Source: Cyclobacterium amurskyense (GTDB lineage Bacteria; Bacteroidota; Bacteroidia; Cytophagales; Cyclobacteriaceae). Taken from it: a stretch of DNA of 64,000 bases. A model generated the notes under the pieces. It was not told the origin of the DNA. It was given only the letters and a program-made list of their open reading frames with translations, and searched no databases. The DNA is taken from positions 1,612,001 to 1,676,000 of the forward strand of contig NZ_CP012040.1 in NCBI RefSeq assembly GCF_001050135.1, written 5' to 3'. Shown in pieces: positions 55,143-63,934 of this stretch (its first letter is position 1; each line of letters opens with the position of its first letter). The position numbers and the translations under genes were made by a program.

Positions 55143-55220
55143 CATTTCCCTGCGCCGGCATTATCCGGATCAGGTGATATGGGTATGATCTCAGCCCGTT
55201 ATATTAAGGCACCCCTAATG
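55143..55220 (-). promoter_or_regulatory. TPP riboswitch (THI element) upstream of the TonB receptor
   Basis: On - the leader contains AGGGGTGCC, the conserved GGGCTGAGA, ATACCC, ACCTGATCCGGATAATGCC and GGCGCAGGGA in order and with normal spacing, the THI-box core. It ends about 96 bases before the receptor start. Binding of thiamine pyrophosphate should lower receptor expression. Confidence 0.96.
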
Positions 55221-55275
55221 ATCTTGCCACAAATGTAGCTGGTATTATTTAAAATGACAAATCACGACCTTTAGA

Positions 55276-56343
55276 TCAGGCCGTTCCCAAGCCCTTCAAA
55301 TGTCTAAAATGAGACCTAAAGGCCCATCTTAATTTTTGATGCTCAAGGTATGGAATGTTATAATCCTTGCAGGTTTGCTTAATGATTTTACTTATAGCCG
55401 GGTAATGGATATGTGATACTTTAGGAAACAAATGATGCTCTATCTGGAAATTTAACCCACCCAAAAACCAGGTAAGTAACTTGTATCCAGTGGCAAAATT
55501 TGCAGTTGTTCTGATTTGGTGAATCATCCATTCGTCTTCAAGGCAATTGGACACAGGCTCAGGAACAGGGAATGCCGTTTCTTCCAAGCTATGTGCCAGT
55601 TGGAAAACAAGTGTCAGCACTAGCCCTGCGAATAGGCCATATACAAGAAAACCTACTAACCATGGGCCCCATCCAACCATATAAACCGGAATGGCAACAA
55701 AAAGCACCAAATGAAGTGCCTTAAAAGCCCAAAAGCTGATATGATCAGACATTTTCATTTTTTGAATAGGCACTATTCCTACTTTTCCGGTAACGTACTT
55801 TTTGTAATCTGTGAAAAATACCCAATAGAGGTACAATAAAGAATAGGTGAAGATAAAATAATAGTGTTGAAACTGGTGTATTTTAAATTTCTTTTGACTT
55901 GGAGAAAGGCGTAAAAATGGCCTGGCATTCAAGTCATCATCTACACCATCTACGTTTGTAAATGAGTGGTGCACAACATTGTGCTTTGTCTTCCACATGA
56001 AAACATTCGCTCCTAGAAAATTTATTGACATTCCGGCCAGAGAATTGACCCAAGGTCGGTCACTAAAACTCCCATGTGCCCCATCATGCATTACATTAAA
56101 ACCAATAAATGCTGTCAATGCACCCAAAACCAAACATTCTACGAGTCCTAAAATCCAGTGCGGTGTAAAAAAGACCAGGTGAATGTACAACAATACAAAT
56201 CCAACGACCATGATACCCGCTTTTACGAATAATTCGGAATTTCCTGAACGTGCTAGATTGTGTGCTTTAAAATATTCTGCCACTCTGGATTTTAAATCCT
56301 GGTGAAATGTTATTTTAGGTCTGGAGAATTTTGGCGTAGCCAT
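55276..56343 (-). CDS. Membrane fatty acid desaturase, acyl-lipid or acyl-CoA front-end-like
   Basis: 355 residues. Four TM helices and three His boxes: HDGAH (86-90), HNVVHH (121-126) and QIEHH with LFPKVSHIHY (about 302-317). The Q of the third box is characteristic of front-end (delta-6/5-like) and linoleoyl-CoA desaturases. It puts a double bond into membrane fatty acyl chains, useful for cold adaptation. There is no cytochrome b5 domain. Monocistronic. Confidence 0.93.
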   Translation of the reverse strand: MATPKFSRPKITFHQDLKSRVAEYFKAHNLARSGNSELFVKAGIMVVGFVLLYIHLVFFTPHWILGLVECLVLGALTAFIGFNVMHDGAHGSFSDRPWVNSLAGMSINFLGANVFMWKTKHNVVHHSFTNVDGVDDDLNARPFLRLSPSQKKFKIHQFQHYYFIFTYSLLYLYWVFFTDYKKYVTGKVGIVPIQKMKMSDHISFWAFKALHLVLFVAIPVYMVGWGPWLVGFLVYGLFAGLVLTLVFQLAHSLEETAFPVPEPVSNCLEDEWMIHQIRTTANFATGYKLLTWFLGGLNFQIEHHLFPKVSHIHYPAISKIIKQTCKDYNIPYLEHQKLRWAFRSHFRHLKGLGTA

Positions 56344-56467
56344 ATATTAAATTAAAATTAAATGATTTCGGGTAACATTACTCGGCTTAAGTACACTATT
56401 AAAAATAGCCTTAGGTAGGGTTCAATTAAGATATATTAAAGATACCAATTTAATTTGACATTTTCAA

Positions 56468-57064
56468 TTAAAAAGTTAGGGTATTAATTAAATGCATCAT
56501 GTCAATTTTGATATACTCTATGATTGGAGCCAAGGAGTCATTTTTAACTGCTGTTTGGAAATACAAGGCTCCTCTTAAAAAATGTTGCGTAGAATCTGTA
56601 ACAAAAAACTGAAATTGAGTGGGCACCTCTCCACTTAATTCTGAGACAAAACCGGTATACCCTCTGGGGGTTAACACTACTGCCTCATCTATACCGTAAG
56701 CTTTTACCTGATGCTTGAAGGTAAGGCTCATGGCATCATCCAGATAAGTTTTTAATAAAGCCTTGTCCCCGTTGATCGCTTTGTAAGTCAGGTGCACTCT
56801 GGCATCTAAATCTGTGTAATGCACATTGGTCCAGGTCTTCTCTTGCAAGTTAAATGAATCCCTTTCTATTTGTGCATGAACAGAATGTTCAAAATTATAA
56901 GGTAAGTTTTTATTTAAGCTAACAAAATCCCGCTTTGGTAGGTCAATGCGGTTATAGCCTTTGGGTTTGGGAAGGTAGTCTTCACTACATGCCCCAATCA
57001 AAAGCAAAGCCAACCAACAGATTGCCAAAGCAGGATTTTGAAATTGTCTTTTAATAAAACTCAT
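56468..57064 (-). CDS. gldD: Gliding motility lipoprotein GldD
   Basis: 198 residues. The signal ends in a lipobox with C26 (LLIGAC), followed by PKPKGYNRIDLPKRDFV, the family hallmark. The rest (ALYFQTAVKNDSLAPIIEYI near the end) matches GldD length and pattern. GldD is needed for gliding and type IX secretion in flavobacteria. The GldB/GldC partners are not in the window. Start ATG overlaps the nitroreductase stop by one base. Confidence 0.93.
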   Translation of the reverse strand: MSFIKRQFQNPALAICWLALLLIGACSEDYLPKPKGYNRIDLPKRDFVSLNKNLPYNFEHSVHAQIERDSFNLQEKTWTNVHYTDLDARVHLTYKAINGDKALLKTYLDDAMSLTFKHQVKAYGIDEAVVLTPRGYTGFVSELSGEVPTQFQFFVTDSTQHFLRGALYFQTAVKNDSLAPIIEYIKIDMMHLINTLTF

Positions 57065-57672
57065 TATTCTTTTACCCAGGTCACTTTATCCGAAATGGGT
57101 GTTCTTTTTCCTTCAGGCCATCCGTCTGATACAGGTTTGGCAATAAAGAAAAAACCCATTAACATGTCTTCTTCACCAAGTCCAAAAAACGGTTTGGCTT
57201 CTGGCCAGAAAGTAGGTGCACCTGTACTCCAGTATGCTGCTAATCCTCTAGCACTGGCTGTAAGATACATGTTTTGTACTGACATAGCAACAGCCGCTAT
57301 TTCTTCCATTTCGGGAAGATTGGCTCGAAGATCCCTTTTCATACCTATTGCGATTACATGAGAAGCTTTCAATGGATTCTCCTTCAATTTGGTATACACG
57401 GCTTCTTTGAAAACGCCTGTTTTTTCGCTTCGTTCTTTGTATAGATTGGACTGGTAATCAGCCAGCTTTTTCAATCCCTCACCTGAAAACACCATGTAAT
57501 GCCATGGTTGTGTCAACTTATGAGTAGGGGCCCAATTGGCATTTTCCAAAAGCTCTTTAATAATACTGTCCTCTATGGGATCATTTTCCTTGAATTGGGC
57601 CACAAATTGGGACCTTCTGTGGCGGATGATTTTATTGACTTCTTCTATATTGAATACAGGCTTGTTGTTCAT
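57064..57672 (-). CDS. Nitroreductase family NAD(P)H oxidoreductase
   Basis: 202 residues. FMN-binding RRSQ near 18, NANWAPTHKLTQPWHYMVFSG, and GLAAYWSTGAPTFW are family landmarks. These homodimeric flavoproteins reduce nitro compounds or act on flavin-like substrates; the physiological role is unclear. It is 25 bp downstream of the second TonB receptor on the same strand and upstream of gldD, so the three probably form one transcript. Confidence 0.92.
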   Translation of the reverse strand: MNNKPVFNIEEVNKIIRHRRSQFVAQFKENDPIEDSIIKELLENANWAPTHKLTQPWHYMVFSGEGLKKLADYQSNLYKERSEKTGVFKEAVYTKLKENPLKASHVIAIGMKRDLRANLPEMEEIAAVAMSVQNMYLTASARGLAAYWSTGAPTFWPEAKPFFGLGEEDMLMGFFFIAKPVSDGWPEGKRTPISDKVTWVKE

Positions 57673-57697
57673 ATTTTGTCTTTATTTTTTGGATCCA

Positions 57698-59950
57698 CTA
57701 ATATTTTAGACCAACCTTTATTCCTCCGTAAAAGTTTCTTATGGCTGCAGGTTGGTAATACCTACCCCCAAACGGATTGAGGTCATTGCCTAGACTGTAA
57801 CTGGCATTCGTTAAATTTTGAACCCCAAAATACAATTCCAGGTCAAAAGCTTTTCCAACATCCCCTCTCCATCCTGCTCTTGAGTTCATCAGGTGATAAG
57901 ACTCCTGAAACACAGTATTGGCATCATTCAAAGGAATGTCATCCACATACTGATGGGTGAAATTCAGGTAAAACCCAGGCTTGGTTTTAATATCCAATTG
58001 GTTCACCAAGGTGTGGGGGGCAACGCCAGTGAGGTCGTTTCCACTGTAATCGTTGTCTCCTTTTACAAAGTCCTCAAACTTAAAATAATGACCTGTAAAA
58101 GAATGCGTGACTTTCACTTCTTGTACGAAAGACATTTGCTTTCTTACCAGGGCATAATCTACCATCAATTCTATTCCCTTCTGGTTGGTTGCTCCAGCAT
58201 TTCTAAAGAGCACCACCCCTTGCTCATTGACAAAAGTAGTGATGGTTTCATCCAATTTAAAGTAGAAAACAGAACCATCTACATTGACCCTGCCCTTATT
58301 GAAACTTGAGCGGTAACCCAATTCATAATTCACTCCCTTTTCCGCCTCCAGGTCAAGGTTAATTGAGCCTTCATTGGTCCTTACCTCATCGATGGTAGGT
58401 GGAGAGAAGCCTGAGCTAATACTGGCATGCAAAGCTGCATTGTTGTTTAATTTTGCTGACAAAGCCACCCTTGGCACAATCACCGGGTCAAAAGTACGCT
58501 TGGCATTGGAAGGTACCCCATTGATCATATCAATGTTTCTAGCGATGTTAAAACTAGAAAAGTTTTCGCTCAAGCCTATGGTCATTAAGAACCTATCGGA
58601 GAGTTCCGCTTCCAACTGTTGGAAAAGAAAAGCAGTACTTGTCAATAGCTCATCACCAAAACGGATGGTATCAATTTGCCCTCCATTATTGCCAAAATTT
58701 TGGGCAGATGTTTTAGAAAACTGGTATTCACCTCCACCTATAAGCCTTACAGGAATATTAGACCATATGTCGTCATAAGTAAAGCTTGTCCTTCCGCCAT
58801 AACCAAATTGCGTCTCTTTTTTGTAATCCAGGTTAAAAGGATTCTCAAAATCTGTGGTATTGATATAAATAGACGTTTTATTGTCAAGGTTATGGTTAAA
58901 TCTATAATCATGAGACAGCGTACCATACATTGACTTTTGATTGATAGAGGCATTCTGAGCTGCAGATCCTGGCCTGGCCTGTCTTGGATTTTCAGCTAAT
59001 TGTGTCGCATTCAATGCCCCAGGTAATTCATAGAAAAGATCGGAATAAAGGATTTGAGTGGTTAGCTTTTGTTTCTTGGAAGGCTGAAAATAACCTGTCA
59101 CTTGAAGCACTTCTCTGTCCATAACAGTATGGTCTCTGTAACCATCTGATTTTTGCTTGGCATAAGATACGCTAAGACCTCCATTTTCTAGTTTTTGGTC
59201 TATGCCCAATCGGTAACGAACCAAACCAAAGGCTCCTACAGAAAGGTCTGCACCAATTCTATTTTCATCTACCGTCTCTTTGCTGGTAAAGCTAATCACT
59301 CCTCCATTGCCAGCACCATAGATACTACCTGCAGGACCTTTAATGATTTCTGTATTTTGAATATTGGACAAGTCCATTATGTTCAAAGGTGTGGTACCAT
59401 CTGGAGCTGTAAAAGGCATACCGTTCCAGTAAACCTTTACATTTCGCACCCCAAAAGGAGAGCGCAAAGAGCTTCCGCGAATAGACACCCGATAACTGGC
59501 AGGTGCACGTTCTTCAATTCTAATTCCAGGTTTGGTATTAAATGCTTGAACAATGGAGGTTTCATTGAACCTGTACAAATCTGATTCTGATACACGCGCT
59601 ATTCCAGCTGCCTGTTCCAATAGTGGCCGTTCTGACTCAAAAGAACTAACCAAAACTTCAGTAAGTGCATTTTCTCCTCTTACCAAAAACACAATAATTT
59701 CACCTGAAGCAGGCACCAATACGGATTGTTCCTCAAAGGCTATGTGTGAAAATAGCAAATTTGAAGGCTCACTGAGGTCAACCGTTAATTCTCCGTTTTC
59801 ATTAGCTGTTATGGCTTTTTTGGTATCTACCTTAACCGTGACAAAGGCAACTGGCTCTCGGGATTCGGCATCCAATACTTTAATATTCGTTTGTGCCAAA
59901 AGCCCCAGCGGAAGAAGGCATAATACTAATAGGTATAATTTTAATTTCAT
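57698..59950 (-). CDS. TonB-dependent receptor (second)
   Basis: About 750 residues from ATG 59950; the frame extends upstream to 60022, but MKLKLYLLVLCLLPLGLLAQ is a clear signal peptide. It has a short carboxypeptidase-like domain (TNIKVLDAESREPVAFV), the plug (FNETSIVQAFNTKPGIRIEE) and a barrel ending GGIKVGLKY. The substrate is not indicated: no SusD partner or riboswitch. A possible -7 box TAATTTTG lies at 59997-59990 on -, about 40 bp before the start, without a good -33 box. Confidence 0.92.
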   Translation of the reverse strand: MKLKLYLLVLCLLPLGLLAQTNIKVLDAESREPVAFVTVKVDTKKAITANENGELTVDLSEPSNLLFSHIAFEEQSVLVPASGEIIVFLVRGENALTEVLVSSFESERPLLEQAAGIARVSESDLYRFNETSIVQAFNTKPGIRIEERAPASYRVSIRGSSLRSPFGVRNVKVYWNGMPFTAPDGTTPLNIMDLSNIQNTEIIKGPAGSIYGAGNGGVISFTSKETVDENRIGADLSVGAFGLVRYRLGIDQKLENGGLSVSYAKQKSDGYRDHTVMDREVLQVTGYFQPSKKQKLTTQILYSDLFYELPGALNATQLAENPRQARPGSAAQNASINQKSMYGTLSHDYRFNHNLDNKTSIYINTTDFENPFNLDYKKETQFGYGGRTSFTYDDIWSNIPVRLIGGGEYQFSKTSAQNFGNNGGQIDTIRFGDELLTSTAFLFQQLEAELSDRFLMTIGLSENFSSFNIARNIDMINGVPSNAKRTFDPVIVPRVALSAKLNNNAALHASISSGFSPPTIDEVRTNEGSINLDLEAEKGVNYELGYRSSFNKGRVNVDGSVFYFKLDETITTFVNEQGVVLFRNAGATNQKGIELMVDYALVRKQMSFVQEVKVTHSFTGHYFKFEDFVKGDNDYSGNDLTGVAPHTLVNQLDIKTKPGFYLNFTHQYVDDIPLNDANTVFQESYHLMNSRAGWRGDVGKAFDLELYFGVQNLTNASYSLGNDLNPFGGRYYQPAAIRNFYGGIKVGLKY

Positions 59951-60099
59951 TTTGTAAATTTTATAATAGTTGTGGTTAAGTTTCAACGCCAAAATTACGG
60001 CATTTTTGTAGTAATGCACCACCGATGAAAAAAACCTTGCTCACTTAATCAAAATTTTGATAACTTGTTCGTGTATTTTCATTTTACCCAAAAACGATT

Positions 60100-60642
60100 A
60101 TGGATAGAAGATCAGCTATGAAGCAATTAGCGATTCTAACCGGAGGGGCGGTATTAATGCCAGCCTGTGACTTCAGCGAGGAATCTATTTTGCAAGCCTA
60201 TCAAAACCTAAACATCACCCAGAGTGATAAAGTTTTACTCACTCAGGTAACAAATACCATTTTTCCAGGCACTACACTAAAGAAGGCTGAAGAATTAATG
60301 ATTCAGGACTTTGTACTTGTAATGAGTAACGATTGCCTAAGTGCGGATCAGCAAGATGGTTTCGTAAAAGGCCTTAAAGGCTGGGAAGATTTTTCAAAGA
60401 AAACCTTTGGCAAGGCATTTTCAAAAATGGACCAAAAAAAAGCTGAAGAGGCGATTGTGAAGGGAATGGCATTGGAAGGCGAAAATGAAAGTGAAGCCGG
60501 CCATACCCGCCAATTTCTAAATACCACAAAACGTTTCGCACTTCAGGGCTATCTCAATTCTGAGTATTTCATGACTGAAATTAAGCCCTACGAACTGGTT
60601 CCTGCCCGATTTTATGGCAGCAAATTAATTGAAAACGCTTAA
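60100..60642 (+). CDS. Gluconate 2-dehydrogenase subunit 3-like protein (small subunit of a GMC dehydrogenase)
   Basis: 180 residues. Tat-like signal (DRRSAMKQLAILTGG) ending with a possible lipobox (LMPAC). The rest is the helical Gluconate_2-dh3 domain (TNTIFPGTTLKKAEE, FLNTTKRFALQGYLNSEYF). In membrane-bound sugar dehydrogenases this subunit helps export the GMC partner through Tat and attach it. The catalytic subunit follows 14 bp downstream, so they are one complex. Confidence 0.92.
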   Translation: MDRRSAMKQLAILTGGAVLMPACDFSEESILQAYQNLNITQSDKVLLTQVTNTIFPGTTLKKAEELMIQDFVLVMSNDCLSADQQDGFVKGLKGWEDFSKKTFGKAFSKMDQKKAEEAIVKGMALEGENESEAGHTRQFLNTTKRFALQGYLNSEYFMTEIKPYELVPARFYGSKLIENA

Positions 60643-60656
60643 AAAGAACGGACGCA

Positions 60657-62360
60657 ATGGCCAATTTGAATATAAAAAGCAAAAAAGAAAATAGCTATGA
60701 CGCCATCGTCATCGGCTCTGGAATAAGTGGGGGATGGGCAGCGAAAGAATTCTGTGAGAAAGGATTGAATACCCTGGTACTTGAAAGAGGCCGCGAGGTA
60801 AAACATGTCAAAGATTACCCCACCACCAACAGCATGCCTTGGGAACTTGAGCACAGGGGTGGAATACTCCAAAGTGTAAAAGAAGAAAACCCGGTAGTAA
60901 GCAGGTGTTATGCTTATAAAGAAGATACAAAGCACTTCTTCGTAAAAGATACCGAACATCCCTATGTTCAAGAAAAACCCTTTGACTGGATTCGTGGCTA
61001 CCAAACCGGAGGCAAATCCCTACTTTGGGCCAGACAGGTACAACGTTGGAGCGATTTCGATTTTGAAGGACCTGCCAGAGATGGATTTGCTGTTGACTGG
61101 CCCATCCGCTACAAAGACCTGGCGCCTTGGTACAGCCATGTAGAAAAATTCATCGGCGTTTCGGGTAACAAAGACGGAAAACCAAATTTGCCTGATGGGG
61201 AATTTTTGCCTCCATTTGAATTGACAGCCGGAGAAAAATATTTTAAGGAGTTTTTGAAAAACAATTACCCAGAAAGGGAAATTGTAGTTGCACGTTGTGC
61301 GCATATCACTGAGAACCAGGAATTCTATGCCAAGCAAGGCAGAACCCTGTGTCAAAACAGAACCCTTTGCCAGCGTGGATGTCCCTTTGGTGGATATTTC
61401 AGTAGCAATTCCTCCACGCTACCTTGGGCTGCCAAAACAGGCAATCTTACCATGCACCATCATGCAGTGGTACACTCCATCATTTATGATGATGCCAAAG
61501 GTAAGGCTACGGGAGTAAGGGTAATCGATGCCCAAACCAAAGAAATGAAGGAGTTTTATGCAGACATCATCTTTGTCAATGCAAGTGCGCTGAATACCAA
61601 TTTGATTTTACTTAATTCTACTTCCAGTCGTTTCCCAAATGGCTTAGGTAATGACAGCGGTATACTGGGTAAATATGTTGCCTTTCATAATTACCGTGCA
61701 GGCATTTCAGCCGAATACGATGGACTGAAGGAATACACCACCGAAGGCAGAAGACCTACTTCAGGTTACTTCCCAAGGTTCAGAAACCTACACAAGCAGG
61801 AAACGAACTTCCTTAGAGGCTATGCGGCAGGTTTTAGCTCAGGAAGAAGCACGCATAATGATTATTCAGGCATAGGTGATGAATTGGAACAGTCCATGGC
61901 CAAGGCACCGGAATACGGTCCTTGGAGAATGGGTTCTCACATGATGGGCGAAACCATTCCTAAAGAAGAAAGCCAGGTTAGCCTTGATCCTAATCTAAAA
62001 GACGAATGGGGCATTCCACAATTGAAAATCTCCATGGATTATGACGACAATGATGAGGCCATGATAAAAGATTATTTGGAGCAAATGTCGGAAATGTTTG
62101 AGGCGGCAGGTTTCACCAATATCCGTACTAGGGATGACAAACGTGCACCAGGCCTGGACATCCACGAAATGGGAGGAGCCAGAATGGGCAAAGACCCGAA
62201 AACATCCGTACTCAATAAATGGAATCAGGTACATGCTTGCCCAAATGTATACGTTACGGATGGGGCCTGTATGACCTCCACCAGCACCCAAAACCCTTCC
62301 CTTACTTATATGGCAATTACTGCAAGAGCAGTAGACCATGCAGTAAAGAATCGGGGATAA
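60657..62360 (+). CDS. GMC-family FAD-dependent dehydrogenase with predicted Fe-S site
   Basis: 567 residues. FAD loop VIGSGISGGWAAKEFCEKG, catalytic-domain end with IHEMGGARMG (His) and STQNPSLTYMAITAR (Asn). C232-x5-C238-x3-C242 matches the spacing of the three cysteines that hold the [3Fe-4S] cluster in the Burkholderia cepacia FAD glucose dehydrogenase, so electrons probably leave through a cluster to a cytochrome. The enzyme has no own signal and would be carried out with the Tat partner upstream. Substrate: a sugar or glycoside, perhaps at C3. No cytochrome subunit follows. Confidence 0.93.
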   Translation: MANLNIKSKKENSYDAIVIGSGISGGWAAKEFCEKGLNTLVLERGREVKHVKDYPTTNSMPWELEHRGGILQSVKEENPVVSRCYAYKEDTKHFFVKDTEHPYVQEKPFDWIRGYQTGGKSLLWARQVQRWSDFDFEGPARDGFAVDWPIRYKDLAPWYSHVEKFIGVSGNKDGKPNLPDGEFLPPFELTAGEKYFKEFLKNNYPEREIVVARCAHITENQEFYAKQGRTLCQNRTLCQRGCPFGGYFSSNSSTLPWAAKTGNLTMHHHAVVHSIIYDDAKGKATGVRVIDAQTKEMKEFYADIIFVNASALNTNLILLNSTSSRFPNGLGNDSGILGKYVAFHNYRAGISAEYDGLKEYTTEGRRPTSGYFPRFRNLHKQETNFLRGYAAGFSSGRSTHNDYSGIGDELEQSMAKAPEYGPWRMGSHMMGETIPKEESQVSLDPNLKDEWGIPQLKISMDYDDNDEAMIKDYLEQMSEMFEAAGFTNIRTRDDKRAPGLDIHEMGGARMGKDPKTSVLNKWNQVHACPNVYVTDGACMTSTSTQNPSLTYMAITARAVDHAVKNRG

Positions 62361-62398
62361 TTATAAATAAAAACCCATTACACCCTTTAAGGTGAATC

Positions 62399-62436
62399 AA
62401 ATAGGCCGGGACATTGTTCTGGCCTATTTTTTTTTG
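62399..62436 (+). terminator. Intrinsic terminator of the GMC operon
   Basis: ATAGGCC pairs with GGCCTAT around a 13-base loop and is followed by a run of nine T. Confidence 0.85.
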
Positions 62437-62558
62437 GGGGGGGTGAAAAATCTAGTCTTCCCACAACAAATCGTCAATGCGAACCCTTTTTTGGGGAGGG
62501 GGTTGGCGGGGACAAGGGTTTAGCAGTCTCGCTTAATGTGGTTCCCCTTACAGTAATT

Positions 62559-62580
62559 GGTCCCTGAGCTTGTCGAAGGA
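62559..62580. repeat. Dispersed repeat motif, second copy
   Basis: GGTCCCTGAGCTTGTCGAAG belongs to the same widespread TTCGAC/CTCAGGG family as the element at 36617-36638, in the opposite orientation. Confidence 0.55.
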
Positions 62581-62839
62581 TCTTAAATCTGTAAAAATGA
62601 TCGATAACATTTGATGTACGATGCATAAGATTTTGTCAGCATTATTGCTAAAAACAAGCAACAATACCGCCAAAATCATGATGTATATATCTCCTTACCA
62701 TGGGCTGCACACATGGCTTTGATATTTAGGCCTTTCAGGCCTTTAGTGAAATAGGTTTGTTTCCGAAATTATTTTCAAGCCATTTAATTGAAAATCTACC
62801 AGATATTCAATAACTTATAACAAATAAAAACCTAAAGCC

Positions 62840-62959
62840 ATGAACATAGTTTGGATTGTTATTTTACTTATTGCAGCAGCGCTAGGAGGAGCATTCGTTT
62901 ACCTGATGGTAAATAAGATTAAGGAAAGCCAAAAATCAACAAAAGATAAATCCCTTTAG
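62840..62959 (+). CDS. Small single-TM membrane protein
   Basis: 39 residues, ATG 62840 to TAG 62959. One TM helix (about 3-24: IVWIVILLIAAALGGAFVYL) followed by a basic cytoplasmic-type tail (NKIKESQKSTKDK). The frame is compact and is followed by a good intrinsic terminator 50 bp later, which supports a real gene. Function unknown; similar tiny membrane proteins often modulate larger complexes. It is not part of any neighbouring operon. Confidence 0.65.
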   Translation: MNIVWIVILLIAAALGGAFVYLMVNKIKESQKSTKDKSL

Positions 62960-63009
62960 GGAACTAGAAAGCACTGATAGTTCAGTACTCATGACAAATT
63001 AAAACGGAA

Positions 63010-63048
63010 AAGCGGTAAAGTCCTTTTGGGGCATTTACCGCCTTTTTT
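63010..63048 (+). terminator. Intrinsic terminator after the 39-residue gene
   Basis: AGCGGTAAA pairs with TTTACCGC around a 14-base loop, followed by TTTTTT. It supports transcription of the small upstream gene. Confidence 0.85.
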
Positions 63049-63138
63049 ATTTTCAATTACTTGAAGAAGTAGTAAACTCGGGCTATGAGTTTTCCCTTAA
63101 GTAAATAACTATAAAAAGCAATACAATTACGGGATGTT

Positions 63139-63888
63139 TTACTTTTTTAATTTCTCAATTTCCATCCTTAAAAGGTTAATCTGATCCGATATTTCGCCAG
63201 AGGTTTCAGGAATTCGTTTATAGAACACATAGCGAATACGCCAAAGCTCATAGATTTGCTTCGCGTTAAAAACTTGGTCATCAATGCCTTTATGATCCGC
63301 CCTTAGCACATAACCTTTATCTGTGCTAAAATATCGTCTTACTAAAATATCGGTATCGGTGACAACTATTACAGGGGTTCGATTATTGAGTTTCTTATAG
63401 GCTGATTTTGGAACTAATTCACCCACTACAACATCGTTAGGATAGAATCCCACATCCTGATTCGCCATTTCCAAATCAGTAACGGTGTAAGCCCTAAATA
63501 TTTTCTCATTACTGATGGGCAAGCTCATCACAGGCAAGTCTGCAATAAAGTTTTTCTTTGAATGGTGATTAAGATAGTCTGCAACACACTCGGGTAATAT
63601 TATAGGCACCTTTGTTAAGGCCGCAACCTCCATCTGGTCTGCATCGGTAGTTAAATTGGTATTAAATTTCAATAATTGATTTATGGTCAATTCCTTTGTT
63701 AGCAAATCATCAATGGGGATGCTAAAATAATTTGCAATTTTGATGATAGTATCTATTTTAGGCTCACTACGTTCTTCCTCATAAGCGCCTAAAGTAGCTC
63801 TTTTAAGGTCAAAAACCTCTGCAAATGCTTGTTGAGATAGCAACTTCAAACTTCGTATTTTTTTAATATTCCTTCCAAAAAAAGACAT
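63139..63888 (-). CDS. XRE-family repressor with S24/LexA-like C-terminal domain
   Basis: 249 residues. HTH_3 at 6-65 (RNIKKIRSLKLLSQQAFAEV), a linker, then an S24-like beta domain with YTVTDLEMANQDVGFYPND in place of the usual GDSM-x-P block. The Ser nucleophile of LexA-type self-cleavage is not visible, so it is probably a non-cleaving or modified regulator. The C-terminus is coiled (ISDQINLLRMEIEKLKK). It is divergent from the promoter at 63904-63934 and most likely controls it. Confidence 0.88.
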   Translation of the reverse strand: MSFFGRNIKKIRSLKLLSQQAFAEVFDLKRATLGAYEEERSEPKIDTIIKIANYFSIPIDDLLTKELTINQLLKFNTNLTTDADQMEVAALTKVPIILPECVADYLNHHSKKNFIADLPVMSLPISNEKIFRAYTVTDLEMANQDVGFYPNDVVVGELVPKSAYKKLNNRTPVIVVTDTDILVRRYFSTDKGYVLRADHKGIDDQVFNAKQIYELWRIRYVFYKRIPETSGEISDQINLLRMEIEKLKK

Positions 63889-63903
63889 GTTTTGCTAATT
63901 TAA

Positions 63904-63934
63904 TTTGCATAAATCCATTTTATTACTATATTTG
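63904..63934 (+). promoter_or_regulatory. Bacteroidota sigma-type promoter facing out of the window
   Basis: TTTG (63904-63907), 19 bp, TATATTTG (63927-63934): an exact match to the TTTG-N19-TAnnTTTG consensus. It reads rightwards from the repressor gene, so the regulated gene lies beyond base 64000. Sequences GCAATATTAGTT and GGTATTGCAAAT around 63950 are partly inverted and may be an operator. Confidence 0.8.

Larger units (their letters stand above)
62361..62839. other. Intergenic region with terminator, homopolymer tract and dispersed repeat
   Basis: No ORF of interest. It holds the GMC terminator, a T9-G8 tract (62427-62443) and G-rich sequence around 62493-62512, and the motif at 62559-62580. 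Confidence 0.55.
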
